Assembly: GCA_016165875.1 (NCBI GenBank) | Contig: JABBOT010000001.1 | Span: 34,465,011 to 34,529,010, forward strand | DNA: 64,000 nt | Direction of reading: 5' to 3' | Origin: Acanthopleura granulata | Lineage: Eukaryota > Mollusca > Polyplacophora > Chitonida > Chitonidae | In this document: in pieces, positions 51,478 to 64,000 of the stretch | Layout: each line of letters starts with the position of its first letter | How positions within the stretch are numbered: the stretch's first letter is position 1 | Program-made: the position numbers and the translations under genes | Notes under the pieces: model-generated | The model's database searches: none | The model's input: the letters and a program-made list of their open reading frames with translations, nothing else | What the model was told of the DNA's origin: nothing

Positions 51478-54400
51478 GACTGCCCTTAGTATGTTGTCAG
51501 CCGAAAGTTCTGCTATTACTTTTGCGATTAAATCGAACACAACTACATGTAGTATAGAGCAACCAGGGCCATCTCTATTTAAATGATTGAAAATAAGGTT
51601 TATGTACGGTTAAATAGTTGGAAGGCGTTTTCAACCAAAGTTAAGCGTAACGATCCGGGAGTGTGTGATGGGCTGACGACTTGCCTAATAAATCGTTGAC
51701 AAGGTTAGCTTGGAGCTTATTGGCCATGCTCTTAGATTTTAAACCTGCCGGCAACCAGATTGCAGGGTGTAACGTTTGGAAACCATTGCGTGCAAAATCC
51801 GTAATGACGGCCAGTCACGCAACGTGACCAATCTGCAATCAAAGGGTCTTGGAATTTCTCATTCTTCCTCCATCAATTTGAATTGCGCTTCTAAGACCCC
51901 GATGCCGGTTCAAGTGGTCAAGGTGTGAAAGGTCCCCATATATCCTGGCCGTGAAACTCGGTAAAGTGGTCAGTTTTGGTGTGGTTTTATTGAATTGATG
52001 TAGAAACCGTGTTTTGTGCCTAGGGGAGTTGAAGCAAATTCAACAAGGAAAAGTGAATCTGCGACGTTTTGAATTCGAAAACACACGAGAAGACTACATA
52101 ACTCTGTAACTCCCAGTTTCTCAAACCGCCGTGTCCTATTACAATATTTATTAATTTGCTAACCTATGCAGATTTAGAGAAAGTATGAAAAAATGTAATA
52201 AGACCTTAATGACGCTTATATGCAACGGTTATGATTGCGGAGATTCCGATTCGTTAATTGATGCTACAGTAAAAAAGAAGACAACTGTTTCTCAGGGTTC
52301 GTCGAGAGCCTGTTTTCTCCGAAGACATGTGTCGAGATTATTAATAAGAGCGGAATTCAACTGCTGTTAAATTGTATTGAATGTTCTCATTTTTTGAGTC
52401 GTTCTTAAGGAATGTTTTTTTCGGTACTTCCCATGATTAATTCACCGGGGTTCTATTCTTAATACAAGAATTTTACAGTTGTGTTAGAGCGTGTTCAATG
52501 ACGCCAGGCTCGTTTCAAACACAGACCTGTTGACGGTTAAGACGAATTTATTTTGTTTTTAATGAGATCAGAGAAAAGTTATTGTCTTTGAATTTCCCCT
52601 CCTCCCACGCCTCTTCGGATCATGTTCTGGCAACGGGTATCTCTTGGCGAGTCTCCTGTCGTAACAAACCAAAGCTCGATTTGTCAAAAGGCTTGTACAC
52701 AGTTCGACAGGGAATTATTCACAGGACGTGTTTACATAGGTAAATAACACAGGGCTATTGATAAATAATCTCATCTCTAATAATTTGACCACAGGGAATC
52801 ATGTAACATGACATGTTATTTTATTCACGACGATTGATCAAATACTTTCCCGGAATGATTGTAGAGACGTACGTTTGCCTTATTTTTTTCCTCAGCTATA
52901 TCTCTGGATTCTATCCACTGTGTATCTGCCCGTCCCTGCCTCCCCCGTCTTGTCCCGACAGAATGTAGGGGCCTGCCTTACAATAGTAAGCCATGTTAAC
53001 ACGTGCTTGGCTACCCTCAGTATTTCGATCGGCCTGCCGTTGCGAACTATACTCCAATAATGAGGGGCCTCAAACCGGAAATAGCCTACCAGAGGCATGT
53101 TTGAAGACGGAAGACGCATTTATCGGCTATCTGTGAAATGACATTTGATCAATAAATCAATTCGCTGCTCTTCTACTTACGGCCATCCTTTTAAGGTATT
53201 TTTAAATATCTAGACAGGCCGATCTTAAATTGTCGGCTGTAAACAAATATCCAGCGGATAACCCAATGTAAAGCGGGCCTGTTGGCTATGACGCCTTCCC
53301 CGTATGTATTGGATGGGAGCGAGGTTCTAGACTGGCTCGGCTGTAACACGAGTGTTGTACAGTGGTAAACTCTCGGAACAGCCGGATCGCATTAAAGCCA
53401 GTCGGCTGATTCAAAGCCGGTTGTGTGGGTAATGCTTGGATAATACAACTCTATTAGGCTGGTATAATGTTGTAAACGTGAGCTGCACTCTCAACGCTCA
53501 AACACAAGCACGCCTAAAGAAACAGTAAACCACTATCCTGATAAATTCCTTTGACACATGTTCATCAGAACAAGATATTAAACGGACACAAAAGCCAACA
53601 CGGCACATGGCATGAACATAGCAATAAACTACCATTTCAATTTGATATTGCTCACATTTTAAATCGACCGGATAAATTCTAAAGCAGGTAAATAATACGC
53701 ATGTCTCCATATATGATGTCATAAAAACAGAGTGACGTCCCTTTGCGACGTGACCGCCACTCTACGGCACGGTACTATCAGTGTGCCAGTTATAACATTT
53801 GGTAGAATATACATACATCTTCAGAATTGTTCTTTGGTAGGTTTGGACGTCGGAGATTGTAAGCATTATGTAATTCTGCCAGTAGATTTATTCACATAAA
53901 AATACCTCCATGTTGAAGCACAAGCAATAAGCACTACGTTTCCGTAAAGGGTGGACTTCGCAAATATACTGCTGGATAAACGTCAAATGTGAACTACAGG
54001 ATGGTGCTGAATTTAAGACAGGTTGGTCGGGAGAAAACGTAAGCCTTTTGGTATTGTTCAAATCGTTTTAAACGCATAAATTTGATATTATATACGCACC
54101 ATTTAATTGATACAGAACATTTTCATAAAAAAATCAGCATGTTAGGTAAATTAGTGTTAAAGCAGCAAGACTGTCAAACGGAGTGGCATCAAGCGTCTGA
54201 GATGTTTGCAATTTAAACTTAGCTACTGTTGAAATATATTTTACCTACAATAATTGCATTATTGTGACGTGTGTAATATTCATTTAGTAACGCATAACTA
54301 TCAACGTTCTATGTTAAAATATTTTGTGTGATTGCGTATTTCAGAAAATCACCGTTTACAGTCTTATATGTTTTAAATGTTTTGAAAGGTTGCCTGTTAA

Positions 54401-55249
54401 ATAAGGTTATCGTTTATGCTGTTGGCCAACCGAATAAACCGATCCATGACATAAACACAAGTTGATCTGATGGGCGAAGAACGAGCTAACGCTGGTACAC
54501 CGATTGTTAACATTGCCATTGCCTCGGAGGCCGCTCTCCATGGGTCACGCGAATGAACCCATTACATCACATCCATGAGGCGAGATATTAAGCTTCCACA
54601 GCTAATCATCAATCCTCTGCTAGATCTAGCGTGAACTTTACCCTCGCCGCCGTCGCTTCTGACTTTTCATCACATGTATGGCATAATGTCATACACAGAC
54701 CAATCGAATGTATGGAAACCTGGACAGTAATACGTGAGCTCCCTCACTATTTATTCTCCAACGACCCCTCCCCCCCTCATGTCACTGACCCGTCACACAA
54801 ACCCGCAAATCATACATTGCAATTGAGCTCTCTTTCCCCCCAATAATATTACACCGCCAAATACGGCGTGTGGCGATCCAGACCAGTGGCACGATTTTAC
54901 ATAAGGACTGATGGCCGACTTTCGAGAAGGATATTTACCCACAGATCCTCGCCAGTCCATCTCATCCGTCAGGCGATCACCCAGAACGGATGCCAGCCGT
55001 AATTCATTGAACTTAGATAACACAGAATGACATCTGGCGGCTCATGAAAACTGTATGACAGATGTCTGGTTTTAAAAACCCAGTATTTTTTATAGTATGT
55101 TTATGAATAGCGCTAGTTTCTGCAAACCGCTGAAAGAAAATGTTTTATTTTCATAGCAATACCTATACTTCATTACATCACTTAAGTTACTGTTTTATTG
55201 TTGCTTTACGCAATACTAGAAGATTTATCACTTACAAGGAAGACAAGTG
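51478..55249. other. Non-coding stretch right of solo LTR copy A
   Basis: Only ORFs under about 80 codons, several in opposite-strand pairs. No domain, RNA gene or clear repeat recognised. Confidence 0.5.
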
Positions 55250-55512
55250 CGTGCATTTCACTAGATGTAGCAACGTATGCCGTGCGGGTTCAAACCCGAG
55301 CACGGACAGGAAATTTGTACATTTCCCCATTCTCACTGCCGGTGGTATCCTGGGGACAATAATCCTGGTAGTTTGAGCACACGGGGTAAAGTTCGTCAGT
55401 AACATGCAATAGGCCGCTGGGTTTTTACAGCTACTCGTCCAACTTTAAGACTGCTCGCCATATATATGTGAAAAATTCTTTAATATGGTGTTAAGCACCA
55501 ATTTTACATCTG
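55250..55512 (+). mobile_element. tRNA-derived SINE, diverged
   Basis: A well-formed B-box (GCGGGTTCAAACCCGAGC, about 55284) lies in a tRNA-like head. About 150 bp later come GCTCGCCATATATATGTG and AAAAATTCTTTAATATGGTG, then TTAAGCACCAATTTT, the shared 3'-end pattern. The body between is diverged. Confidence 0.6.
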
Positions 55513-56215
55513 AACATTGTAGACGAAACTGGGCCACCACCTTCTAGCACGTCACTGACGAACGCTGCAGCTTGCGACGAGCAAACCTTCACACAATATT
55601 GGTGGAAGGCAATATAGAGGCCTTGAGCAAACGTTAAGCCTAATCCTTACATACAATGAGATAAAACCATCAGTCTTGCCAAAAATCCTTTCTTCTTTGC
55701 TTCATATTCTTCTCATTACTAAAGATAATGCGCCATAACTTTGAAAAAAAAAATAAGGTATAAGTATAACTTGAAAATAACTTGATCCATTCCATCGAGT
55801 GACGTCGAAGAAGAAAAACTCTTCGCATTATCTTGAACAAAAACTCTGCAAGACAAAACCTCATATATTATACATATGCGAAAGTCGAAACCTTTCAGAG
55901 CTTTGGAAGGTGGAAAAAATTTTGTCTATTCCTAGTTGTATTTTAAGGTGTTTTCATCATGTATTTGTGTGCAGGAAACTTGCTCACTCTGTATTGCTAA
56001 AAGACGTTTTTAACCAAAACAATTTTCACATCATAAACCATACAGACAGAAATACTAAATCACTGAACATACTGTATATTTCATATCACTGAGTTTGGTG
56101 TACCTCATGCTGAATAAAAATATAACTCCTGGAATAGACAAGTCCGTCGTAGACTTTGTACGTCAAATATTGATATGTTAAACCGCTTCATTTTAACGTC
56201 GGCGGTCAACATGAT

Positions 56216-56535
56216 AGATTTATTAAGAATTTGTTTATTAATTTATTTTATGTTTGTTTAACATCCGAGGGGCATACAAGAGATGTTTAACAAGTGACTG
56301 ACGATCTGTTCCGCGCATGACGTACTGATCGAAAACAAGTGGTCTTTCTTAAGGCAGTCAGACTGTGCTAACGGACTTCTGGGTGAAATTAACCGGTTAT
56401 TGTTGTCTCGTGGTCGTAACATAGGGCAGCAGGAAATCCTACAAATGTCCATTCCAAGGCCGGTTTGAACCCTTACCTAGTGAGTCTATCGACTGAAAGG
56501 CAACCGCATTCAAACGTTGGACCACAGCTCATTCT
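56216..56535 (-). mobile_element. tRNA-derived SINE-like element
   Basis: On the minus strand, an A-box-like GTGGTCCAACGTTTG and a B-box AAGGGTTCAAACCGGCC (about 56458-56474) form a tRNA-like head about 80 bp long. The element runs to CGGATGTTAAACAAACATAA and an AAATTAATAAA tail at about 56216. The minus-strand ORF at 56258-56452 lies inside it. Confidence 0.55.
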
Positions 56536-59500
56536 CAGTCAGCAGTCATGTTTGCGTCCAGATTGTGCTGAAAATCTCGCATGTACAGGCCAAAAAAGAC
56601 AGTTGGTAAAAGCTTGATTATCTGGGAAATGCAGACGCCGAATTCAGCTCTCGTCCTAAAATAATCCAGAAGTAGAACCAGGAGAAGGAGACTGAGTCTG
56701 TGGCCTTCTTGCTGTGATCAGAGCATCAGGATTAACGAGAGTCCCTGAGGTTTGTATAACAGTCTCTATACCGCCATCACAGGATTGCTGGTTAAAATTG
56801 ATCAAATCCCTTGTGTATTTTTTTCTCCCATGTAATTTCACGTCCTGTCATACTGTTTGGCACTCGGAAGTACACATGCGCTTGGATGAGACACTCAATT
56901 AAAACCAAACACTGTTTATTCAGGCTTTGCGCAAATCACTGTCCACCTTTGCAGACGGTAGAGACTATATAAATATGTCATCAAAAGTGTCATTGATACA
57001 GCTGAAATATATTAAACTGCCCCTGACGGTGCTTTGTCAACATATGGATCGACATTCTCACCGCGGGTTTTTTCGACATTGTCAGTTTTAAATCAAAGTG
57101 TCAAAATGGAAAAAGTAGAATCACTGTTTAAAAGAAGCAACGGTTGACATATCTCAGTAATGAGTGTATTTAGGTGCATATATGCGTGTACGTTTCTGTG
57201 TAGGCCATTTGCCTCGATCAAATACACAAGTTGTGAAAATGGCGACCTGCCCCACCCAACCCGGAAGTGGTTTACTAACACCCCGGATGAAACGTAATCA
57301 TCAGCTTAGGGATAGAGTTAGTGAGGTCACGTGACCTGAAGTAGGACTTACATTAATGCGGACTGACACCATGACCAATCGCACAACCTATTTAATTTGG
57401 AGAGAGAGATAAAAAGTGGTCAAATTTAGTGCTGCTCGGAATGAGCTACTAAAATAGAGTTGTTAAAATAAGGGTTTAGAAGGTCGACGTTCTCAATCGA
57501 TATAGAAGGCCCCTTAAAAATACCCACGAAGAAGCCGCTATCCTGATTCTCGCGGGCGGTTTTCGAAGTGTGACGCGTTCAGGAAAAATCTTATTAACCA
57601 GCTCTGTGGTGTGAGAGATCTGGCGAGCTACACACCTAACACCCGATCGGCGGAAGACTTTCCTGACCGGCATACACAAACCGCAGACGTCAATAGCAAA
57701 TATCACACGTCGGCATCCTCATCGGGTTTCAGGTGTGACCGCGCTCTTTGTCACACAAATGCCGCCACGCGCGCCAAGTCGTCTTAATTAACCCAGTTAT
57801 GTTCACGAAATTTTATGCTCTTGCAGTTTCACGTGACAGGTGTACTTATCATGTCATGGTACCCATTAATTGTACGCATTAATGTCATAGTGGCCAACAG
57901 CTGCATGTCTTCATTCAGGACGAGAGGCGACCGCACCCCCTGAGATGCATAAGCTTAAGTATCGCCTATGGAAAATAATTCATTTCCATGACACCACCCC
58001 TCGTCCACTGTAAGTGAGGGACACAGGTTCAATCCCTAATCCCGTCATGTCAAAGACGTTTAAATTGGCAACTAAACTACCTTATTTTAGCGTTGGGCAT
58101 AATAAGACTGTAGTTCAGGTATTTTTGGAAGGGGGCCGATATTTAATGCTCTACTCAACAATTATTGCCTTATACGATATCGTGTCGTTTTCTGAGTAAA
58201 TGACACTGCAAAGCCTGGATCCAGATATCTCTGTGTATACAATATCAGTTCTGGAAATACACTGCTGGTTCTGCGAAGTACCAAGAGTAAACCACTGACT
58301 TACGTGCGACTTTCTGACGCCCTGATACGCGTGACAATATGTCAATTTGGTAAAAAAAAAGTATTGGGTCTTCCTGAGCCAACGGAAGGCCACACAAGGG
58401 TACACTATCGGTCACTTATAACCACCGGGGCCCCGAAACCGATGGAATCTTATGGATTGCTTCTGCTAGACGGATATTGAACCCACCTTTCGTGTGAGTT
58501 AACGACTGAAATCAAATATTTGACCATATCCGTCTTTGGTGTGGTCTGCATAAATTTAATATTGACTTAGCTCGGTCTCTCAAAAGGTTTATAAGTATAC
58601 GTTACCAGCCTACTGAAAACCATAACCCATGGCCAGTTACTTAACTGACCTCCTAATGTAAAGTCGCGTAGCTCCCATCAGTGACTCTCAAATTGGCTAG
58701 CTGACCTAGACAACGCAGTGTAGACGATTGGAGCTTCTTGTTATAAGCTTATATATGTATATATATAATGTATAAAATACCACTGAATATTTCTGGAACC
58801 CGGGCATAAACAGTGATGCTTGTCTGCGTCACCAGATATACATCTGAACTTAAAAGTGAAGTTTCTCACGCAAGATGCAGTCGTGTTCAATCAAGTGCAA
58901 CTTATCACCCATGTTAGGGACGCTGGTATTGATAAGGCGAAATTGCCTCTCACTGATGCAATTATGAGAATGGCCTCTGACGACCGTGTTCCATGTAAGC
59001 TAAAAACGGTATGTAATATTCATTTAACGGCAGGAACATCAGCGATATATCAGCAAAGACTTTTCACAAAATTGAAGGCTAGCCAAAAAAAAAAAGATCA
59101 AAAATACTTTTGCGCAGGAATCCCACAGTAATTGATTTCTTGGCAGGGTCTTTAGCCCAGACAAACTGAATCGACTAAATTCACTTCTGTTTCAATAGAA
59201 GTCTTAAAACCGCTTGTAAAAGCTTTGCGCAAAAAGTTGCTCACTAAATCGATTTGAGATCACATGAACTGCTGGCTAAGTATGCAGCTCCGGTGTTCTG
59301 GGAATCAGATGCAATGCGGTGTGACTTGGAAACGATATGTAATATTAGTCCGCGGTGTCTCTGATTCTCGGGCCGCAAAACGCCCTCCTTAAGAAGCTTT
59401 GCACGTTGATTAATTCGGGCTCAAAGTAACAAACAACCACCGAGAACACAGGGATTAGCTCTTGTAACGACAAAGACTTGATCAGTGGGAACTACATTTT

Positions 59501-61829
59501 CGTCACTCACCGCTATCTCTGGTCTTCCACTGAATTGCAATACTGATGCAAGTTTCCCTTAGTCTATAGCCATCCCATTGTTTGCCTTTAAGATCTTAGG
59601 ACATTGTGTTGCCACAAGACACTGCTTTAGTCGATACTTTCGGATCACTCCGCCGAGTGTACTTCTCTTAATCACACACGTAGAACGGATGATTTAGTGT
59701 GATGATACTCACACACTCCCCGTTTCTTGTTTGACCAATATGTGTATTCCAAACATAGATAGCATTCGTTTACCTCTTGAAATAACCCATATGTGAGACG
59801 TCACCCCATTTGTCATGTTCAGACTACCTTCTTTGATCACATTTCGTGATCTACTGATATATGCTGGTGTTGCTGGAGTTTTGTTTGTTTTCGCACTGAC
59901 GGATTAACGTACCTTTCATTTATGTTTCGTCATGCCATGACTCTCTACCCAAAAGGGAAAAGTCCGAAAGGACGCTTCACCCAGTCACGGTATTGTATCT
60001 CAGCTGAACAGTATTTAAACAGTATACTGTATAAGAAAGTACTCTGTGAGGAAAGTGACCAGGTTGTAAATTTGAAATTCATGAGGCGGCCTAAATTAAG
60101 GTTTCAGTTATAAGCACTGGGTCATCAAGATAAGATTTCTGTACATAGGTAAGCCATGAAATATGAAACCTTGAAACAAAATAAAACATATAGTAAATAT
60201 CACGTTAGCAGTGTTTCTACATTTGTCTTTTCGTTCGCCCCTTTTACGTTTTACTGAAAAATGTCCCATTTATTTAACATAAATGAAGTATATCACAGCG
60301 AAAACAAATCAGAACCCAGGGGTACACCGAACAAGATCAGTTGCCCCTCAAGCCTTTCAGTAATGGTCAGCAGCCGGTCATTTGAAGGGTAATGTTTTTG
60401 ATGCAGAAGTTGTTGATGTTTTGATCCGGAAGCTACGTCAGTGATGAAGCTTGCTTCCTCCGACTGTTCTCCAACCGTGTACTCAATGAACAAGGATCAA
60501 GATAACATCTGGGACCTAGGCTTGGCTGACCAAAACAGAAACATGCCTATGTTCTCAAACATTCGCACAATTTAAACACAAAGAGAAGTGGAGTACTGAT
60601 GACAATCAAAGTTCCATATCTTGCACAACAGGGTCTTCTCTAAAGTATAATTTCCGAAAGCTGTTCACTAATTGCAAATGCTGCGAACAAGTTCTTACAA
60701 AAAACCTTTTGGTTTTACTTGTGTACATATGTAAACCAACTGTTAGCGTAGAAACAGTCTGTAGCGGAATTAAATTGCAAATAACGCATGGGAAAGGGGA
60801 AAAATGTGTGGTTGTGCTGTGGTTGTCGTGTGATGGTGGTACAACGATGACCCCACTTTGTCTCACTTTCTGCTGAGCTGAAATCGAATTCAGAATGTTT
60901 TATTACCTGAGGAAATCTCACCTGAGAATATGTCGTGAAATCTGTCAGGCTTGGATAAGGCAAAATTCGGGCCACTTATGCATGTGAGTATTTGCCCCGG
61001 TGAAAATCAGTCGTCTCATGGGTAGATTCTTGCCGAGATGCATTTCACTGAAATCACTTTACAATCACCACAAACTATGCAGGTTTTATACGCAGTCATG
61101 GGAAAGAAATTTGGAAACTGATGCAAATCGGCCCCCTGTCGCCATGACTGATTACCAACCTGTTCACAATGACAGGCATTATGCGGAATGAAGCGAGGGC
61201 TTCCTCGGTAAGCGCCTGGAATTGTCAAATAGCAGGTCTATCACATGAAATAGGTTCACTAAAAAAATGCGCGTTACTAACCATCAGCCCACTGTTTCTT
61301 TTTTAATTACATCAGATAAAGTCTCTTTCCGTCAGGTCTGCAAGAAGTTGAAATTGAAACAAGTTTTTTTTTTATCATGAATTATGTGGCAAATACATGA
61401 ATGGGTCTTTATTAGGATTCATGGTAAAACACCTCAAGTTAATCAAATTTGCTTTGAACCTACTTTTTGGTTCTGAGAAAGCAAAAGTATGAATCGCATG
61501 GCACCATTTAGTTTAGAACAGGCTGTACAGTATATGTACTGTCAATTCAAATAGTTTTTTTTCTCTGTGTTTCTGTATGAAAAAGTCACCTTCCATTAGT
61601 GTAGGGCGATTCACCATCTACACATGTGATGTGGACTCAATTCAGATCGTGGACTTGAAATTTGTACGTTCTAGCGTTATTCCAATCCACTGGGCCAGGA
61701 TCACAATAAACCGTCAACGAGGCCCGTGTGGACGTTTTACGAAGTACAGCATATCTCTAAGTTAAACGTGAGAAAGAAGTCACACATGGAAATGTTCGTC
61801 AACAGTTTCCAAGTCAAAAGTCGGTGATT
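56536..61829. other. Non-coding stretch
   Basis: The longest frame is 103 codons at 58820-59131 (+), ending in a Lys-rich tract encoded by poly-A; no domain recognised. A 14-bp perfect palindrome AGGTCACGTGACCT lies at 57324-57337, and a B-box-like GGTTCAATCCC near 58030 may be a SINE relic. Confidence 0.5.
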
Positions 61830-61912
61830 TACGCCGGGCACATGAATGAGTGAAAAATTGTTGAAAATGATATTAAACAACAATGAAAATGAATAAATAA
61901 ATAAATAAATAA
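61830..61912 (+). mobile_element. SINE 3' end with (AAAT)n tail
   Basis: TGAATGAGTGAAAAATTGTT, GAAAATGATATTAAACAAC and a terminal (AAAT) tract match the shared SINE 3' end (GTGAAAAATT...GAGTACGACGTTAAAC). The 5' part is not recognisable. Confidence 0.55.
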
Positions 61913-62177
61913 CTTCAACGAAGGTGATAGAAGCCTGATAGACATTGTTAACACGGCGAACGAAAATATTATACTATACTTGTTTATTGTTAATTTTAAT
62001 AGATTTTAACATGTTATTTAACCTTGTATATCGTGGCACTGGTCACCTCCAGTGAATCGAGGCATATAGGGTAAGGTAGTTATGACTAACCAAGAATAGC
62101 TTGTTTGCCACTGGTATGGTAGCATTCTTGTTTGGTGTAGGCTACGGTTCTGTTTCCCGTGGATATGGGGCGTGGAG

Positions 62178-62312
62178 AATGCAATATCGCCTGACGTAAT
62201 CCATTGCCACGGTCTGCCTCCAGCTTGATAGTCATTGCAATATCGTCAGACGTAAATAATACCATATAGCAGCATACCCTTAATATCATAGTCATTGAAG
62301 TATTGCTTGATT
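62178..62312. repeat. Short direct repeats, spacing about 52-55 bp
   Basis: GCAATATCGCCTGACGTAAT (about 62183) recurs as GCAATATCGTCAGACGTAAA (about 62237), and GATAGTCATTGCAATATCG recurs as CATAGTCATTGAAGTATTG. Two to three units only. Confidence 0.45.
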
Positions 62313-62589
62313 GGTGGAAGAAGACAATGTTGCCTTTGGCGCCGCAGTCTTTGTAATAACTCCCATGTAAATGCCATATCCAACTCTGCATGAACTCCAG
62401 TTGTTTTTGTCCTGAGAGAGTTGCGGATGTTGATGTATGGAATGGATACATGCAAAATCACGCGTAAATGCAATGCCGTTTCGGTTTTAATGCCAGAAAC
62501 CTTTAATAATAGCCTGTTTATTATGGTGGCTGATTTGGTTGCCATTTCGTGTTTTCCTAATTTTGTTTCTCTAAAGCAGTGGGAGATAT

Positions 62590-62665
62590 CAAAATAGGAA
62601 CACGAAAACGCGAAAACGCAAAAATGGGAAAATACGAACATGCGATAATAAGAAAATGCAAACAA
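62590..62665. repeat. CGAAAACG/ATGGGAAAAT-type short-period low-complexity tract
   Basis: Imperfect 8-10-bp units such as ACACGAAAACGCGAAAACGC and ATGGGAAAATACGAACATGC. The minus-strand ORF at 62246-62665 takes its Phe-rich start from this tract. Confidence 0.7.
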
Positions 62666-64000
62666 TCTTGGGCGTGCACATGAATGACATTATATGACCT
62701 CTCCAACCTGAAAACAGCCCCTACTGACGAATTGTGTTTGGGTGATGTATAAAATTTCTTATTGCCTTATGTATAATTTGAAATTTATTTTACGGCCAAG
62801 CTAGAGGAGTTGTAAAAAGCTACATGCAAACAGTTATGGCAATAGGTGTATGATCATCCTACTGTTTTCCAAGACCGCAGCACAGATGACACGAGGATGT
62901 TGCAAAGGCATTCGTCAACTTTCATTCCATGTTACAATTTAACATTTATAGCCGCTTTTGCGCATCCCATTTCTTCGAGGTTACCGTATCAATAACTGTC
63001 AACTGGAGTAAACCGTCCTCCAACAATGCAGCTTTATACTCTACAGCCATTGTGAGAGTGTGCTCTGTCTATATCAGTGAGCCTAGCATGGCGGGCTTCT
63101 TACGTGGGTTTCAACATTGATTTCGTGGTCTGCTTGGAGTATGAGTACCGGAAAGTCATCACGGGCGAATAGATGCAATAGAGAATTCGTGACATTTTGA
63201 TGGTTGTTAGCCTGTACGATTAATTATGGCACATGAGTATTCGACGCACATTGGGTAGTGTAAAGGATTTTAACTACGCACATTGTTACAAAATGTTCGT
63301 AATACTACGGGTAAAAGGCCTGTCAACAAACTGCCAGGTGTTTTCTTCGTAAAATAAAGGTCACAATGACCATAATATCATCATGTGAACTAATATGTGA
63401 GCTGCAAATTGATAACGTTGTGAGGATTTCACGGCTAGAAAATGGCCAGAGACTTGATAATCGTGATTGAACGCGTTAATATTGACTTTGGTTGTGGTGT
63501 GAGAGTATCGTTTAAGTCTCCCGATTCCTTTACCGCTATAGTCTTAACTTCTTGCTGGAGGATTTTAACTATTGCCCAGTATATGCATAAACAACATAAT
63601 ATCATTCAGGAATAAGAGATCTACGTGCATTTAGCCGTGGTTCCACCCTGCACAGGGATGTAACTCTGACTGGATCTACTACCCCCTGCTGATGTGAATC
63701 TCTTTGATATTAAAATACTAAATAAAGCCAAGCCATAGATAAACAATTTGACAGGGAGGGCTTTTTTGTAGACATATCGATATTAGTGTGACATAGTTAA
63801 TTTTTGCATTGCTCTACGCCTGTGGCTACTCGTGCACGCTGTAGTATTAATTATGAAAGAACTGGACAAAATCCTTAACCCCTACCCTCTGAGCTACTGG
63901 AAGGATAAAACTGGTATGTGATTTGGGTAGATCTAGATCTTATCATTCGTTGGTTCACGCATTAGTTTATGTGTTTTTCGGGCTGTCTGGCATTTTGATT
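62666..64000. other. Non-coding right end of window
   Basis: One 63-codon ORF (62929-63120, +) without recognisable features. Nothing else seen. Confidence 0.5.

Noticed and set aside
58820..59131. A 103-codon plus-strand ORF that looks less low-complexity than most
   Set aside because: No domain recognised, ends in a poly-A-encoded Lys tract, and no splice-linked neighbour is evident.
62246..62665. A 139-codon minus-strand ORF
   Set aside because: Its start is a product of a short-period low-complexity tract, another long minus-strand frame overlaps it, and short direct repeats cross it; more likely repeat DNA than a gene.
1..64000. CRISPR arrays, bacterial promoters, ribosome binding sites, operons
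   Set aside because: The tandem arrays have no constant-repeat/variable-spacer structure, and the sequence is animal nuclear DNA, so these feature types do not apply.

Overview
This is animal nuclear DNA, most likely from a lophotrochozoan and probably a mollusc. The reasons are AT-rich, gene-poor sequence with no operon-like packing; one long ORF encoding an aminergic GPCR of the protostome tyramine/octopamine type; and many copies of tRNA-derived SINEs whose 3' ends look like those common in mollusc genomes. The organism is inferred from recall; no search was possible.

Only one protein-coding gene can be supported: a complete, single-exon 394-residue receptor at 12010-13194 (+), with its 5' leader to the left and a candidate poly(A) signal about 0.6 kb downstream. 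Every other open frame is short (under about 175 codons), lacks a recognisable domain, and often lies inside a repeat.

The rest is mostly repeats. (1) Two solo LTRs of one family of about 1 kb, at 31574-32610 (-) and 50484-51473 (+), each with TG...CA-type ends and a perfect 4-bp target-site duplication. (2) Many degraded SINE copies, plus a second SINE family at 35.75-36.0 kb whose 3' end resembles that of the main family. (3) Six or more minisatellite-like arrays: about 55 bp at 5.98-6.42 kb, about 93 bp at 19.9-21.3 kb, about 46 bp at 21.74-22.11 kb, 37 bp at 26.2-27.2 kb, about 60-80 bp at 41.3-41.6 kb, and about 25-bp palindromic units at 45.86-46.03 kb. (4) Inverted structures: a perfect 120-bp-arm palindrome at 14227-14492, a foldback/MITE-like element at 37617-37796, and a 105-bp inverted copy of part of the 37-bp array at 25.93 kb.

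The window therefore reads as one intronless neurotransmitter-receptor gene in a long intergenic region shaped by retroposons and tandem repeats. I found no CRISPR array, no structural RNA gene and no multi-gene system. The most noteworthy signals are the solo-LTR pair, the perfect palindrome, the inverted minisatellite duplication and the palindromic AGGTGT/ACACCT array.
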